64,000 bases of DNA from Pyrrhosoma nymphula. Taxonomy: Eukaryota; Arthropoda; Insecta; Odonata; Coenagrionidae. How positions within the stretch are numbered: position 1 is the stretch's first letter; each line of letters begins with the position of its first letter. A model generated the notes under the pieces. It worked only from the letters and a program-made list of their open reading frames with translations, was not told the origin of the DNA and ran no database searches. The position numbers and the translations under genes were made by a program. The DNA lies in the NCBI GenBank assembly GCA_963573305.1, contig OY754334.1:30869614-30933613 (forward strand). The letters run 5' to 3'. Shown here in pieces: positions 12,106 to 23,790 of the stretch.

Positions 12106-12125
12106 CGTCGAGTAGGAGCGTATTA

Positions 12126-12644
12126 AGGCCGCCACACACCGAATGCTATGCGAAGTGTGAGAACTGTTCTCGCCACGGACGTCCGCTATGTGCGCGCACA
12201 CACCAGAAACTAACCATGCCGTGCTATGTAGCAAGATGGCGGACAGCGTAAAACGCACTTCTCAGGTTTGACACTTGACTATTCCGTTAATATTGACGTA
12301 ATTGCAATGATGAATGATTTTATACAATGCGCATAGTGTGCAGAACTAATGTACGTAATTTAGTTGAAATTGCTCTGTTTTAAGTAGGTTCAAAATGTAT
12401 TTGAGCTGGTTGGACGAAAGCGCTCATTAACCGCAATAGATACTGCGCATGCGCCATGAAAGCTAAGCGAAGAGGAAATCGCCGGCCGAGCGATCCCCTG
12501 CGAAATAGCGCTATGGAAGTTCGCATCGGTTCCCGTGGCTCGCATTTGGTGTGTGCGGGCAGTGGGAAATCGCTTTACGGGATCATAAGACACCTGGTGA
12601 AATCTGGTAGCGCGCTTAGCATAGCATTCGGTGTGTGGCGGCCT
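12126..12644. mobile_element. PIF/Harbinger-like MITE with TTA target duplication
   Basis: The ends are perfect 26-bp inverted repeats starting AGGCCGCCACACACCG and running to gctatgc. They are flanked on both sides by TTA (12123-12125 and 12645-12647). Three-base TTA/TAA duplications are typical of the PIF/Harbinger superfamily. The interior shows no transposase. Confidence 0.78.
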
Positions 12645-12769
12645 TTACGAGTGACGAGAGTATCAGCGTCAATTGTCGACAGTTTTTGCAAATTGAGTTC
12701 TCTATGGGTGCCAAGTTTATCTTCATATTCTATAATTCGGAATAATTGTTCTTGAAAATAGATCTTGAT

Positions 12770-12818
12770 GGACCTTGAAAATTACGGTTATCCGTTGAAA
12801 CCTGGGTCGGTAGTGTAA
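12770..12818 (+). ncRNA. Decayed hammerhead-like motif
   Basis: The order ccttgaaaattacgg, ttat, ccgttGAAAC, ctgggtcgg resembles the hammerhead-bearing ends elsewhere in the window. The stem acgg/ccgt, GAAAC and a GTC triplet are present. The first core block is degraded, so activity is unlikely. Confidence 0.4.
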
Positions 12819-12819
12819 A

Positions 12820-14700
12820 TAAAAGTGTGCATAAATACTATTTTAAGTTTCTTCTTTCTTTAATAATTGCCTGACTTTTTGGAACCTCACCATAAAAATA
12901 ATACAGATAGTGCATCTCCCGCTCTTTTCGTTGGACTGCTAAATAGAAGTGGCGGTAATGTTACGCCTGCATATACTATCTCAGAGGGTTCTTTGTTCTT
13001 ATTTCCTTTCCCGATCTGACCAACAGAGGGCTACAAACTTTTTTCTCAATTCAATGCAAAGTGTTCCATGAAGGTGCTCAGTACTCTCATTTTACGATGT
13101 GTCTTGGCGAAGCGAATGAAATCATTTGAAGCTGTCTTAACTGAAGATGTCTATCAAATGGACCAATTGTAGGATGGCTCATTGGCAGTGAGTGGAAGGA
13201 TCTAATTCGCTGGCTGGATAGACTTTAGCAAGGCTCAATAGGGTGCGACCTAAGGTTTAGTCGCCGTGTGACGGAGCGTGTTGTTACTATTAAATTTACG
13301 ATTAAGACGTTTGCGCTGAGCGTTGTTTTCGTGTTTTGTGTCGCTAGCGGGGCTTCTTCCCCCCCGTATTAGTGATTCCCGCTATCCAGCTAATTGGCCG
13401 TGCCTGGTCGTGGCGGGAGACGGCCTGGGCATCACCCTCCCTACCATTCGCTCCTGCCCCGAAACGGCAAAAGCGCTTGAGTTTAGTGTGTTGGCCAGAG
13501 TACTTGCATTTCATCCCAAGAGGGCTCGTATTCAGGCAATTGCGGATGGAGTTACCAACTCTCTAACCCTAAAAATGAGGACATCTGACTCGAAAAATGA
13601 GGTCTTTTGAGGACGTATATCCTCACTATACAAACCATAAATTTAAAGTAACCAATGAAAGGATGTTAGAAAACGACTGTTAATGCCATGAAAAACGGAG
13701 GAGACTTTCCCAGTTTTGTGAATTTTCATAGGTAATCATTACACATGTTTACCAGAGCTGACGGACTATGAAACCCAATTGTAAGTCCAGGTGACGAAAA
13801 TTCCCTCTCGCTGTATTTATAGCCTGATGAGATATTTAAACGCTAGCAAAAGTTATGAGTCTAATCTTTGGGTAGCAAGCACTTAAACCTGTGTATGTCC
13901 GCAAGCTGAAGAGAAATTCGTACGGAGGTTTCGCTTCACGTTCGTTAGGATGTTTAAGTGCATGTACTTTTAGTTGATCGTCACCGTTATGACTCCTTTT
14001 CCCCCAATGTTTCTATAACTCATCTACTTACTACCCTGCACTGCTAGCCACTGACAGGGTTTACACGCTGCTAAAGGATTAGGAATGATTAAGAACTTGA
14101 ATCAGTGGAATAAAGTAAAATAACTTTGGATAAAGTATTGAAAGAATATTTTTAAAATAGTCACAAAGAAAAAACGTGGGATCGTAACTTCCATGTTAAA
14201 CAAATTCATTACGAGTATAAAGAAATAAGGATAAGAACATTTATTTTGAAAAGTCTACTCACAGGGAGGATAAAATTGAATTCGAATGGTGGATTAAAAA
14301 TTCATCTGCACGAAGCAATCACAAACAATTCGTGGGATTCTTCTGAGCACTTCTATATGTCCGTTGATGATTCCCGGGAAAAAAGTTGAAGACTGTGTGT
14401 GCACTACTTCTGCAAGTGTTGGTTAATGTACGACTTGGATATTGTTCAATGAAAAAGAAAAATATCTTTTCAAATTTCTAGAGCCGAAATCCCGTACATT
14501 TTCGAATCTTTAGTAATTTCTCCCGGGCAGTTCAGAGCGTGTGAAATATGAGGATGTGTCCGGGAAAATGAGGAAAAGATTGGAAGTTCTAATGGTGGAA
14601 ATTTTCTCAGTGGAATCCCGATTCGCAATTCGGCACTGCGAGACTGGAGTCACAGTGAGCTCGAGACGAGAACATACAAATCCCGCTATTATCCGTCTTC
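12820..14700. other. Non-coding stretch
   Basis: No gene, RNA or repeat boundary is supported. The open frame at 13323-13610 has no recognisable motif. Confidence 0.45.
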
Positions 14701-14705
14701 AACTA

Positions 14706-14757
14706 TGATTGGTGGTGTAACTCGCCGACATACCTGCCTGACCGATATTTGGGAGAT
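14706..14757 (+). repeat. tRNA-like SINE fragment
   Basis: The stretch gattggtggtgtaact, then acctgcctgaccgatatttg and ggagat, is the 5' half (A box side) of the tRNA-like unit seen complete at 28700-28770. It lacks the B box half. Confidence 0.6.
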
Positions 14758-14802
14758 CTAATCTGAAGAATTGTCAAACATTTAACATCATTTATCATTT
14801 GT

Positions 14803-14850
14803 TTATAGCCCTGAAGATGGATAAATAAAAATCCGAAACGTCGGCAAAAG
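14803..14850 (+). ncRNA. Hammerhead-ribozyme-like motif with intact helix I
   Basis: gcc, CTGAAGA (14811-14817), helix ggat/atcc around an AT loop, GAAA (14835-14838), cGTC and ggc are in perfect order. The gcc before the core pairs with ggc after the GTC. It matches CUGANGA...GAAA...GUC without a core mismatch, which makes it one of the better candidates in the window. An oligo-T run and an interspersed repeat follow. Confidence 0.6.
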
Positions 14851-14871
14851 TTGAAAAAAATATGATTTTTT

Positions 14872-15065
14872 ATTTTTTTTTTATTTATTTAAAAATAGAC
14901 CACATACAGCATGATGCCATTTTATAGTGATATAAGTAACAACATACGCAAAAACATTAACACGAAGAAGATAAAGACAAATAATATAACAACATGGCAA
15001 GCCAGAAAATATTATTTTATTTGGGAATGAGATATAGCTTGGATAGCAAAGGCCTAAACTCATGA
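14872..15065 (-). mobile_element. Retroelement 3' tail fragment (family F)
   Basis: This matches 27979-28165 closely (agcatgatgccatt, acatacgcaaaaacatt, ttttatttgggaatgaga). It begins with an ATTT-rich repeat, as expected for the 3' end of a LINE lying on the minus strand. The coding part is not present here. Confidence 0.7.
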
Positions 15066-15069
15066 CATT

Positions 15070-16365
15070 TGCACCATATATATAAATATATATAAATATT
15101 TATATATAAAAAGAGGTCGAGAATAAATACCATTTGAATTTGGGAGATCCTGGTTCGAATTGTGGTTAAAAGAAATTATTTTTTCACGGCGAATTTAATG
15201 CATGCTATAAATCATAATGCAAAATTGCTTTCTGAACTCTGATTGGCGGCTCGTCGTCATGCACGTAGCTCTGAAAGAACTCAATAAATACGAATTACAT
15301 TTGGAAATACCTGAAAGACGATGATCTGGAATAAAACAGTCGAACTTGTGTGCCTTAGAGCAGGGGTCTACAAACTTTTCGGACTTCTAGATATTTCAGG
15401 AGATCAAGAAGGCACACTAGGCCAGAAGAAACAAGGTGACCTAGGAAATGGTTTTTACTAAAACGATTCAGTACGATCAATGGAAAACATGATGTTGCAT
15501 GTTCTTAGAGATACAATAACATTTTCTAATGATGAGGAGTTTGGCAACAGAAAGTCATCAAGGTGATTGCCAGTGAGCTGAGAGCGCAGCTTGCTCTAAC
15601 AAAACTTCATGTTGGAGAACAGCTGCTGTAGTATTTCTGTGACGCCAGCTCCTCCCCTCTTTGAGGTGGAAACTATTTAATGAGGCCGGATCCAACAATA
15701 ACTAACTAGGGGGTCGTTAGGCCGGACTGGAGTTCTAGTTAGGTCGTATCTCGCCAAGAGGCCGGAGTTTGCATACCTCAGCCCTAGAGGGTGCGCTCAC
15801 TACCCCTAAAAATGTAATATTTCTTGTGGGACCAGAATGTATCGATCATTGTGACGTCTGATATGGTCAGATTCCGTGGCGCTTTCACGGTGGAAATGGG
15901 TTATCGTGTGGAAGATCCTAGTAAAACCACATTCAGTTTTTAGGAATTATGGTGGCGAAGCTGTTTTATAAGTGCCGCTCTACCGTACAGCATTTAATTG
16001 CTGGCAGAAAGGGAAGGAAGGCAGTTCCGACAGGGAATGCATTAATGAGGCATAAATAAAAATATTGAGCATTCTTTTCCTTCCATCGGAAGCCAATAAG
16101 CAGCTGAATCATTTTAGCCATGAAGACTGCATGTATATTGACGTAAGCTAGTTCTGGGCCATATCCACTGACTTTCCGTTTGTGACAGCTTTCCCAGTTT
16201 AGAGTGCATCTAGCCTTAGATGATCTTAGAATGAAACGCATTGAAAATGAAGATGCGCTGTCCTTTTGAAAATGGATAATGCAAAGCACGAATTTATTCT
16301 GTATCCACACAGAATCTTATTCTTTGGCGTCATTGGGATAGAATTACTCTATTTCTAAACTTAAG
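15070..16365. other. Non-coding stretch with a SINE remnant
   Basis: Positions 15140-15200 hold ttgggagatcctggttcgaa, a tRNA-like B box remnant, followed by ttattttttcacggcgaatt, the same flank as the unit at 28647-28799. Otherwise nothing recognisable; the minus-strand open frame at 15966-16310 has no motif. Confidence 0.5.
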
Positions 16366-16369
16366 GTGG

Positions 16370-17780
16370 TTCCAATCGTAAAATGACTTATATGTCCTTT
16401 TATTCATATTGTGTCTACTTGTAGAAAACGTCCTCTATCTGATATGAACAACAAAATAATACCTTTCCACGCAATTTTATTCTATAATTGAACTTGAAAT
16501 GATATGATGTTCAATGGGGGAATGAGAGAAACGCTGGGAAAAATAGTATTTTTCCATAAAATAAAAATGCCATTTTCGTGGAAAACTGTCTCTAAGAAGG
16601 AAATAATCCAGATAAATTGAATAAAAATAAAATACAGGCATCTTACCTCCTTATTTTTCTAGTTATTGAAGAATTAATACCGTAATTGAAGTCAAAATGC
16701 GGTAATTCGTAGGAAATGGCGCTGCAGTCGGCTCCTATGGCTGGAAAAAAGTGCTCATTTAAAATACATTCGTGGAATAATCTGCATAATTTGTACCTTA
16801 CTTTTGGGTTTCTGTAGGTAACGCATTGCATCAGTGAAAGCAGGATTTTTTTGACAATATATAAAAAATGTGGAATTTAATCTTTGTTTTGACTCACACA
16901 GTCGCGGTGGAATTTCATTAATCATTCCGAGGAAGCTTGAAACTTGTGAGGGATTCACAAGTTTCGGGAGCGGATGGATATTCTTGATTTTCGTGACGAA
17001 TCGACGTAATTCCTCGTTCTCCGGGGTCAGGGCTGGCCATCTATCCGCACCCAATCCGTGAACGACGCGGTGTGAGAATAGCCTGTGCGTGTGAAGGCGG
17101 GCATATCTCTCATTCCGTATCCATGCCGTATGCGGTCTACAGCCGAAATCAAGATATCGTACGTGCGGTTTACAGGAAATTCCGTTCTCTTAAAATAGAA
17201 TGAATAATATTTTCACGCAGTAGATAGAAATACGCGGTAGTAATGTTGCACTGTTTGTTGAAATATGTGGCACAATTTTTCGCACTGTTTCTGTAAACAA
17301 ATAAAAAACTATAATTGACCCTACCTATACTGATTGGCATGCTTGGGGAGGAATTCTGAGAAATTATTCGAACCAAGAAACAACTGCTGCGTTCCTAAAA
17401 AAAACCGTGTTCGAAGCATTCATTCGAGGTGTACCTATAAATGGTTTATACAAGTTTTTAAATTTTTTTTTTTTTAATTGAGAAAATAAATCGTTTTTAT
17501 TTACAAAACGAAGGAACGAATGTCGTGTTCCTGAAAAAAAAGATGGGAAATGTTTTCGAAGCATTTCTGCGAGACGCATACTGTGCAAACAGCTGCTATT
17601 TGAAGCCAGTTTTATTTCAGTTTTAAACAGTTTTCTTGAAACTGTTATTTTAGCATTGGGATTATAACACGTTTTTATTCGATTATTATATGTATCTATG
17701 TTTAAAATATTTTATTAATGACAAGTATTTAATCAGTGAAAATATTATTCTTTCATCAAATTATCAAATACTAGACGCAT
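16370..17780. repeat. Interspersed repeat family C, longest copy
   Basis: Different parts of this stretch match four other places: 6475-6865 and 31160-31680 (left part), 20240-20840 and 25900-26110 (right part). Shared right-part blocks include attttcacgc, gtattgttgc, ttcgaagc-tttctgcga and aatattattctt-ttcatcaaatt. This suggests one element of at least 1.4 kb, copied in fragments. No coding frame or terminal repeats identified. Confidence 0.65.
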
Positions 17781-17789
17781 GACCAGGTT

Positions 17790-18490
17790 AGCACGGGTTC
17801 ATTTCATTATATGATATATAAGAATCTGAGCCTATACAAAACACGGTAAACGCTGACTTCTACAGTCTACTTTAAGGTAGAATAAAGGATACAGTGAGCG
17901 TTAACAATGTATCGCGTTGGTGTATCCAAAGTTTACTATTTATTAATTTCAAAGTAAACAAATTATTATGAATTTTTTAAAAGAATTATTTTACATGATT
18001 TTTAGTTAATTTTTAGACAATGTTAACAACAGCTTTGTTTGCAGAAATATTGATTTCCCAAACTGATCCCTAAGCTGGACAGCATTGTTGTCGTATATTG
18101 AATACTGTCGTACTGTTAAAGGCCGTCCGCCACCTTACTAGTACTTGAGTTAGCCGCTAGTGGTACAGGTTGCACGCATTCGAAACGGACGCTATTCTGC
18201 AAACTTGTTTTACCATAAGTTTTCATTAAAGTTTTAGTTCCAAATAATGAAATTTAAGTCGGGCTTAAAAACAGAAATATAAATATTCTATTCGACAGCA
18301 GGAAGACTGTTAAAAAAAATACTAATGTTTTTGGGCTTTGGGGGGGAAATCGTTGGTTGTGAATTTGGAACGCCAATAGTCCTTACAGCATGCATTAGTG
18401 TACACGCTAGAATCGTGCAAATTTTAAGCTCAATTGGTCAGTGGTTTTCATGGAGAAGAGTAACAGACATACTCACAGACAGTCACCACT
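17790..18490. other. AT-rich non-coding stretch
   Basis: No gene, RNA or repeat boundary supported. Confidence 0.45.
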
Positions 18491-18497
18491 TCATTGT

Positions 18498-18700
18498 GTG
18501 AAATTCACAGCGAAAAAATCATTCGCCTGGACTGGGATTCGAACCCAGACCCCCCGATTTCGCGCCGAGTGCTCTACCAGTTAATCTACCCAGGCGTCAT
18601 CTATCACTGTGAATTTCATGGAGGCTTTTAAGGAGCGAGATGACTTCAAAGGTACCGTGCATTCAATGCCATATTACCCGTGTGCGAGCGCTAAGCGCTA
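18498..18700 (-). mobile_element. tRNA-derived SINE-like unit, copy 1
   Basis: On the minus strand 18525-18596 reads as a tRNA-like cloverleaf: acceptor gcctggg paired with tccaggc, a T arm tgggttcgaatccca (B box), and an anticodon arm with loop cgcgaaa. The D arm is damaged (gatt opposite gagc) and the base before the anticodon is G instead of T. The body is flanked by gtgaaattcacag and ctgtgaatttcat in inverted order. It is therefore read as a SINE and not a working tRNA gene. Confidence 0.7.
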
Positions 18701-18821
18701 CTGTCCACGAGGTAAAGCCAAACTTTAAACACAAAGGTGTTTACTTTGACAAATTCAAAGAACTGCGAAACTCGCCGCGCAGTAACTTTAACGGAGTCAC
18801 CCGCTGGTGGTCATACATTTG

Positions 18822-19016
18822 TGTGAAATTCAAAGTGAAAAATCATTCGCCTGGACTGGGATTCGAACCCAGACCCCCCGATTTCGCGCCGAGTGCTCTA
18901 CCAGTTAATCTACCCAGGCGTCATCTCTCACTGTAAATTTCATGGAGGCTTTAAGGAGCGAGATGACTTCACATGTACCGTGCATTCAATGCCATAGTAC
19001 CCGTGTGCGAGCGCAC
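18822..19016 (-). mobile_element. tRNA-derived SINE-like unit, copy 2 (tandem)
   Basis: This repeats the unit at 18498-18700 with a 324-bp offset and only small differences. The tRNA-like core is identical in both copies, and the shared right flank runs through gagcgagatgacttca and cgtgcattcaatgccat. It is a tandem duplication of a segment carrying the SINE. Confidence 0.72.
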
Positions 19017-19049
19017 CACTCCATTTTTATATATTAGTACAGATAGATT

Positions 19050-20235
19050 CACCGTTTTAGAGGGAGAACAACTAGCAGACCACGTACCAAGTGAAAACCT
19101 CCCTCTCTCTCAATATTACACCTGCACGCACCAGAGGTTTTCTTCGATCCTGCTCTTAGCGTGTTCCTTGGAGATGAAAATATCCCAACGCTTGATTCGC
19201 ACCGATGCGCCTTCATTTGCATCTTAATTGTTGTGACCTTCGGAGCGACGGAGGTGCGGCGGCTCATTTAGATGATTGGCGAGTGATAGGATGCTTCATC
19301 CAGTCATCATTCTTCCATATTCATAGTCTTTGTTGTTGAAATTTGTCGTTAAGTAATCATTTTATTCATATGGGATCCTAACCCGAATAGGTATCGCATT
19401 TGCCAGTCTTTACTTGTCAACCTGTTTACCCATATCAAGGCGGCGAATTTTCTCTCGGGAATGCCCCAAGGCACTTTCAATTCATGGCTATCGAACTGAC
19501 AAGGATGGGATACTCTCCAATTGCGAAGAAAGGGAACAAAACAGATTTAAAAGTATAAGGCGATAATTTGTGGAGATGATGTGACAGACAGCATTATCAG
19601 AGAAACACTGTAAATTTCCACAACAAGTTTTATTTGACCGAATTAGGTTTCAGCAAAACATTGCCATTATCAAGGTGAAGTAACAATCATCTGTGGGCAT
19701 TATATGAACAGGTATGGGATGGAGGAAGGGGGGGGAGGATAGGCGACTGAAGTGGGTAAGGAGGGGGGAAGGCATTTCGTTATTTTACGATGGCTATTTC
19801 AGTGAAAAGGAATACATTTATTTTTTAAATGAGTAGAATGTATACTAACTGCACTCCGTTACATGTCTGACGCGTTATATGCGTCGGAGCTACGTATCTC
19901 AATTTTTTTCGATATTGTCTCACTGATTAACGTCGCCGTATTTTATCCTAAGGAAATCAGTTTTGTGGTAACTAAATCTATAAGAGTAGGTACTGCGATT
20001 AATGGCTGGTGTTTTAGTATCGTTAAAAAATGAGATATTTTTCTATATAATTATGCCAGCTTCGAATGATTTTATGAGTGGTGTATGAGTGGAGAATTTC
20101 CCTCTAATTACCTCAAACTAAAATTTACCATTTTTTTAATACGCACAAAATGCTAAATGGTGATTGGTGCTCTAACACCTCCTGCCTCTCCGGATTTAAG
20201 AAAATTCCGGAGATAATTTCTTTAAGGCCCAGTTT
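19050..20235. other. Non-coding stretch with a decayed hammerhead-like motif
   Basis: No gene recognised. On the minus strand 19635-19680 reads cttgataatggcaatg, gctGAAACC, taattcggtc, a degraded version of the hammerhead-bearing terminal sequence found elsewhere in the window. Confidence 0.45.
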
Positions 20236-20239
20236 TATA

Positions 20240-20840
20240 AGGCTTGGTTAAGGATATTGTCGTTACGATAGCCGTTATGAAAGCCTTCCATCTTTCGATA
20301 AGGCTATCATCAACGAATTCTTCAGGAAATTCATGTGGTCGACAGGAAAATCTTTTCTATTAAATGGAATGCATTGTATTTTCACGCTGTTGAATACGCG
20401 ATCGTATTGTTGTGCTCTTCATCGTAATTTGTGCCTGTATTGTTGCATTGTTTCTAGAAAGATAAAAATATAAATGATTTCATCATACAGATTGACATAC
20501 TTGTGAAAGAATTATGCGAAATGGCTTTTTAATAATCATAGAAATATTTCTTAATCCTTCCATTTTATTAAATATCGTCAAGACAATGCACGTAACCTCT
20601 GTGAGGATTTTCTCCCTTCGTATCTGGCTTGGAGAAGGTGGAGGTTAAAAAAAAGATGTTTTCGAAGCGTTTCTGCGATATATGCAAACAGTTTAGAGAA
20701 ACTGATTGTTAGTCACTTCACAATGTGTAAATATTTAGATAGTAAAATGCTTTAATTCTGTTATAATACATCTTTTTTAAATGTCTTGCCAGTAATAAGT
20801 ATTTATTCAGGAAAAATATTATTCTTCTTTCATCAAATTT
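20240..20840. repeat. Interspersed repeat family C, partial copy
   Basis: Matches the right part of 16370-17780: gacaggaaaatc-tttc, gtattttcacgctgtt, gttgcattgtttct, gttttcgaagcgtttctgcg and caggaaaaatattattctt in the same order. Confidence 0.65.
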
Positions 20841-21389
20841 CCGGCATACCATTACCGACATGAATATTAACTGAAGTATTTTGCAGATCCTGAACTCCTA
20901 GTTCTTCACGTTTCACGCTTAGCCAACCTCATCTCATAAATTTCATTAACCATACCTTATTCGAAAAACCGAAACTTAGATATGTTTTCATGTTAAGGAC
21001 CCCCTAGACGTAGGTGGCTGCACCGCTCAGGAATTCAACGCCAGGGGGAGGGGGTGAAATGGCGGGAAACTGGGAATAGCGTTCGGTGTATTGAATATCT
21101 CCCCCTCCCCCAAATATCCTCGCTTCAACAAACCCCCTCGATCCCATTTCGAGGCCGATCTTATTTTCCGGACCACTTTATTTGCGTGTTTGGGCCATCT
21201 CGATAGCAGAGCTAAAGTTGGCCGACCCCTACGTTTGCTTTCATGACCGGGCACTTGGATTGTAGCCTTCCCTTCAACAGCCCGAGGTAGGAAACTCTTC
21301 TCTGGCACCTTGCTGAGGTGGCTGGAGCTATTTTTTTCCATGTACTGATTTGCGTGATACTTCGCGTACGTATTCTTCTTAGTGATACC

Positions 21390-21690
21390 CATCAATAGAT
21401 AAAAGTGAAAAAAATTAAATATTACCGATTTATTTTTTTTGACAATTCAATGCTATTTTAACAAGTAGTCTTGTGGCACCTGAAATATATTTCGTAATAA
21501 TTCGCTTAATTGTGTAAAGATTTTCTTCTTAACGCGAAGTAACACATTTTTTGTATCATTATAATGGTGGTTAACAAATATCAAGGTGTCACGCCGAGTT
21601 AAAAATTTGAAAAAAACATATTTAATTATGATGTTCGCCTATAATTTGAATACCGCGGCGAAAACTATCAATATCACTGGCAAGGTTGTA
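21390..21690. repeat. Interspersed repeat family G, copy 1
   Basis: This stretch is similar to the reverse complement of 34100-34425. Shared blocks are gaaaaaaat, caattcaatgctatt, ccttgtgg or tcttgtgg, aataattcg, ataatggt and aaggtgtcac. No coding potential. Confidence 0.68.
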
Positions 21691-22274
21691 GTCGAAGATC
21701 GAATTAACTACGCTTCGATATTCAATTTTTGAACGCATTTAGTAAGCAAAAAGCAGACTAATAACCATTTTAGTATACCATTATCTTAAGAAATGGTGAA
21801 CAAACATGACGTTTTTTGTCGTGCTTTGTCAAACCATGCTTTAATTAAGGCAAAAATGTGAATTATAATTCTTATATAATTTTCATTACTGTCTGAGTGG
21901 TGAGTTCAAACGCTAAAACAGATGTACTTGAACATTATGTGGTCCTATTAATTGAAAATTTGAAATTTTTATAACTTGAAAAATTGTTAAAATTTTAGAC
22001 TCAATGGCCGAGGATTACCAGCTCTATCCGCCATTAAGATCCGTTCGCATTGAGCACAAGAGCATGAAATAACGTAGAACATCTATTATACAAGCACATT
22101 CCCCTATTTGCTCGAATGTTTTCCTATTTTGTAGAATTTCTTCGTCAGTCTGTTAAAAAAACAGTTGAGGTAACTCTAAGAACACATATATGGTAGCTTA
22201 AGAATTCATGTTGGAGGCTGCTGCATGTGCGAACCTTCGTGCAGCCAACCGAGGGCCGATTTATTTACCCTCTA

Positions 22275-22840
22275 GCGGAAAAAGGGCTAAGTTAAGTTCC
22301 TAAGTTATTTTCTTAAGCTCATGGTGACCGTCATAAGTTACGTTGTGTTGTTCAATGTGACCCGACCGTAAGTTGCGTCATGTTCTTAAGCGATTAAGTT
22401 CAATGTGAACCAGCCTTAAGTGACCTCAAGTTCTTATGTTTTTACACTCAACGGAGGACCGATTGATCCGCCCTCTAGCGGAAAAAAGGGTTGAGTTACG
22501 GAAAAAAAGTTCTTTTTGACCACCCTGAAGTAACGTTGTGGTATTAAGTTCAATGTGACCCGACTGATACCTTATGTAAACGAAATAAGCGTTGTTAGGC
22601 ATCACTTGGTGTTACCACTGCATTATTACAGAACAATACGCAGTAGACTTTTCCACAAGACAATTCATTTTGATTTACTAACGGTTTTGCCGACTATGAC
22701 ATCGTTAGATATGCATGTGTCACAGTACAAAGTCTACTGCGTACTGTATTTTAATTAAGTTAAGTTCTTAGGCTGTTAAGTTCAGTGCGAATAGACCTTA
22801 CTAAGTTTTGTTTTGTTCTTAAGTTCTTATGCTCGATTTG
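22275..22840. repeat. Degenerate tandem repeat built on TTAAGTTC / AATGTGACC
   Basis: The words gttcaatgtgacccgac, ttcttaag and taagttc recur at irregular spacing. Two longer blocks, around 22255-22290 and 22455-22490, share gaccgatt-at and ccctctagcggaaaaa. An inverted pair, acgcagtagacttt (22638) and aaagtctactgcgt (22729), bounds a small inserted hairpin element. Confidence 0.6.
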
Positions 22841-23384
22841 AGCCATCCTTTTCGGGCGCCCTGAAAAGGCATCTGAAACCCCATTTCCCTCTCGTCGCGA
22901 ATTGATCGAATGGTGAAATGTGTGGGTGGGTGCGCGCAGAAGGAACGATTTTTTGTAACTCTCCTTCTTCGTAGTCTTCCTTTCGCTTCCTCCTTCGAGG
23001 GGAATAAATCCGGACCCATCCTTCCTTCTTTGTGCTCTTCGCGTGACTTGCAGGTCGAGGAACCTCAGGGTGCATAAGTGTCTCCATCTCCTTGTGAGAG
23101 TTTATTTACCCCTCCGTCTAAAACCCCAAACTTTCGCTTCCCTCTCGACTAATGGCCGGTTGCAGATACGACCTACAAGTATCCAAAATTCTCTCATAGT
23201 TATGCAATTTGTACCTAAGTGAAATCATTCGTACAATATGCTTTGCGGACCCATTCGATGAATTTGTTGGACCCTATAGGGACAAAAAGGTCCGGCTGAG
23301 TTAAGCTGTTCATGGCGATTGTTTTTATTCCTTTTTACTAGTTACTTCGTTATTCATGGAGTGTATAGTTGTTAGGGCAGAAAC

Positions 23385-23790
23385 GTGGTCTCCGAGAAAC
23401 GAAGACGAGAATAGGCTGCAGGCGTTCGAGATGTGAGTTCGGAGGGGGATGAAGAAGGTGGACGGCAAGGAATACAAACTAGGAAGTGCTTGGTATGGTG
23501 GTTGAGGAAAGAAAACTTCTGCAAGGAAACTTCTGCATGAGATCAGGGTGAGGTAGGGTAGGTGGCTCGAAGGGTTAATGAGGGGCGAAGGTTTGCTTTA
23601 GGATGTGATGGGGGGGAAGAGAAGGTGGAGAATAAATTTTATGCATGGGGTGAGAAGGGTAGGACGTATGCCGAGGAAAAGAAAAAAATATTTTCGATGG
23701 ATAGGGCCCTGGACGTTTAAAAATTTAGAGAATTTTTACTCACCTCCATTTATACCTACCTTAACGGGTAGCTTATCCAAATATAATAAT
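23385..23790 (+). mobile_element. LINE family B, 3' end with partial RT frame
   Basis: The start reads ETWSPRNEDENRLQAFEM in broken frame, the same RT segment as the fragment at 2186-2401. It continues through the C-terminal region and ends with the tail ctaccttaacgggtagctta and an aataatta repeat. It links the fragments at 2186, 7450 and 8250 into one family. Stops and frameshifts show it is dead. Confidence 0.78.

Noticed and set aside
13323..13610. Overlapping open frames suggesting a coding exon
   Set aside because: Two frames are open at once in a locally GC-richer segment, and neither has a recognisable domain.
18525..18596. A functional tRNA gene on the minus strand
   Set aside because: The acceptor and T arms fold, but the D arm is mispaired, the base before the anticodon is G, and the same core occurs twice in a tandem repeat with SINE-like flanks. 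A tRNA-derived SINE is the better reading.
21027..21395. A 122-codon minus-strand open frame
   Set aside because: It is basic and low in recognisable motifs, with no splice or expression evidence; it abuts repeat family G.
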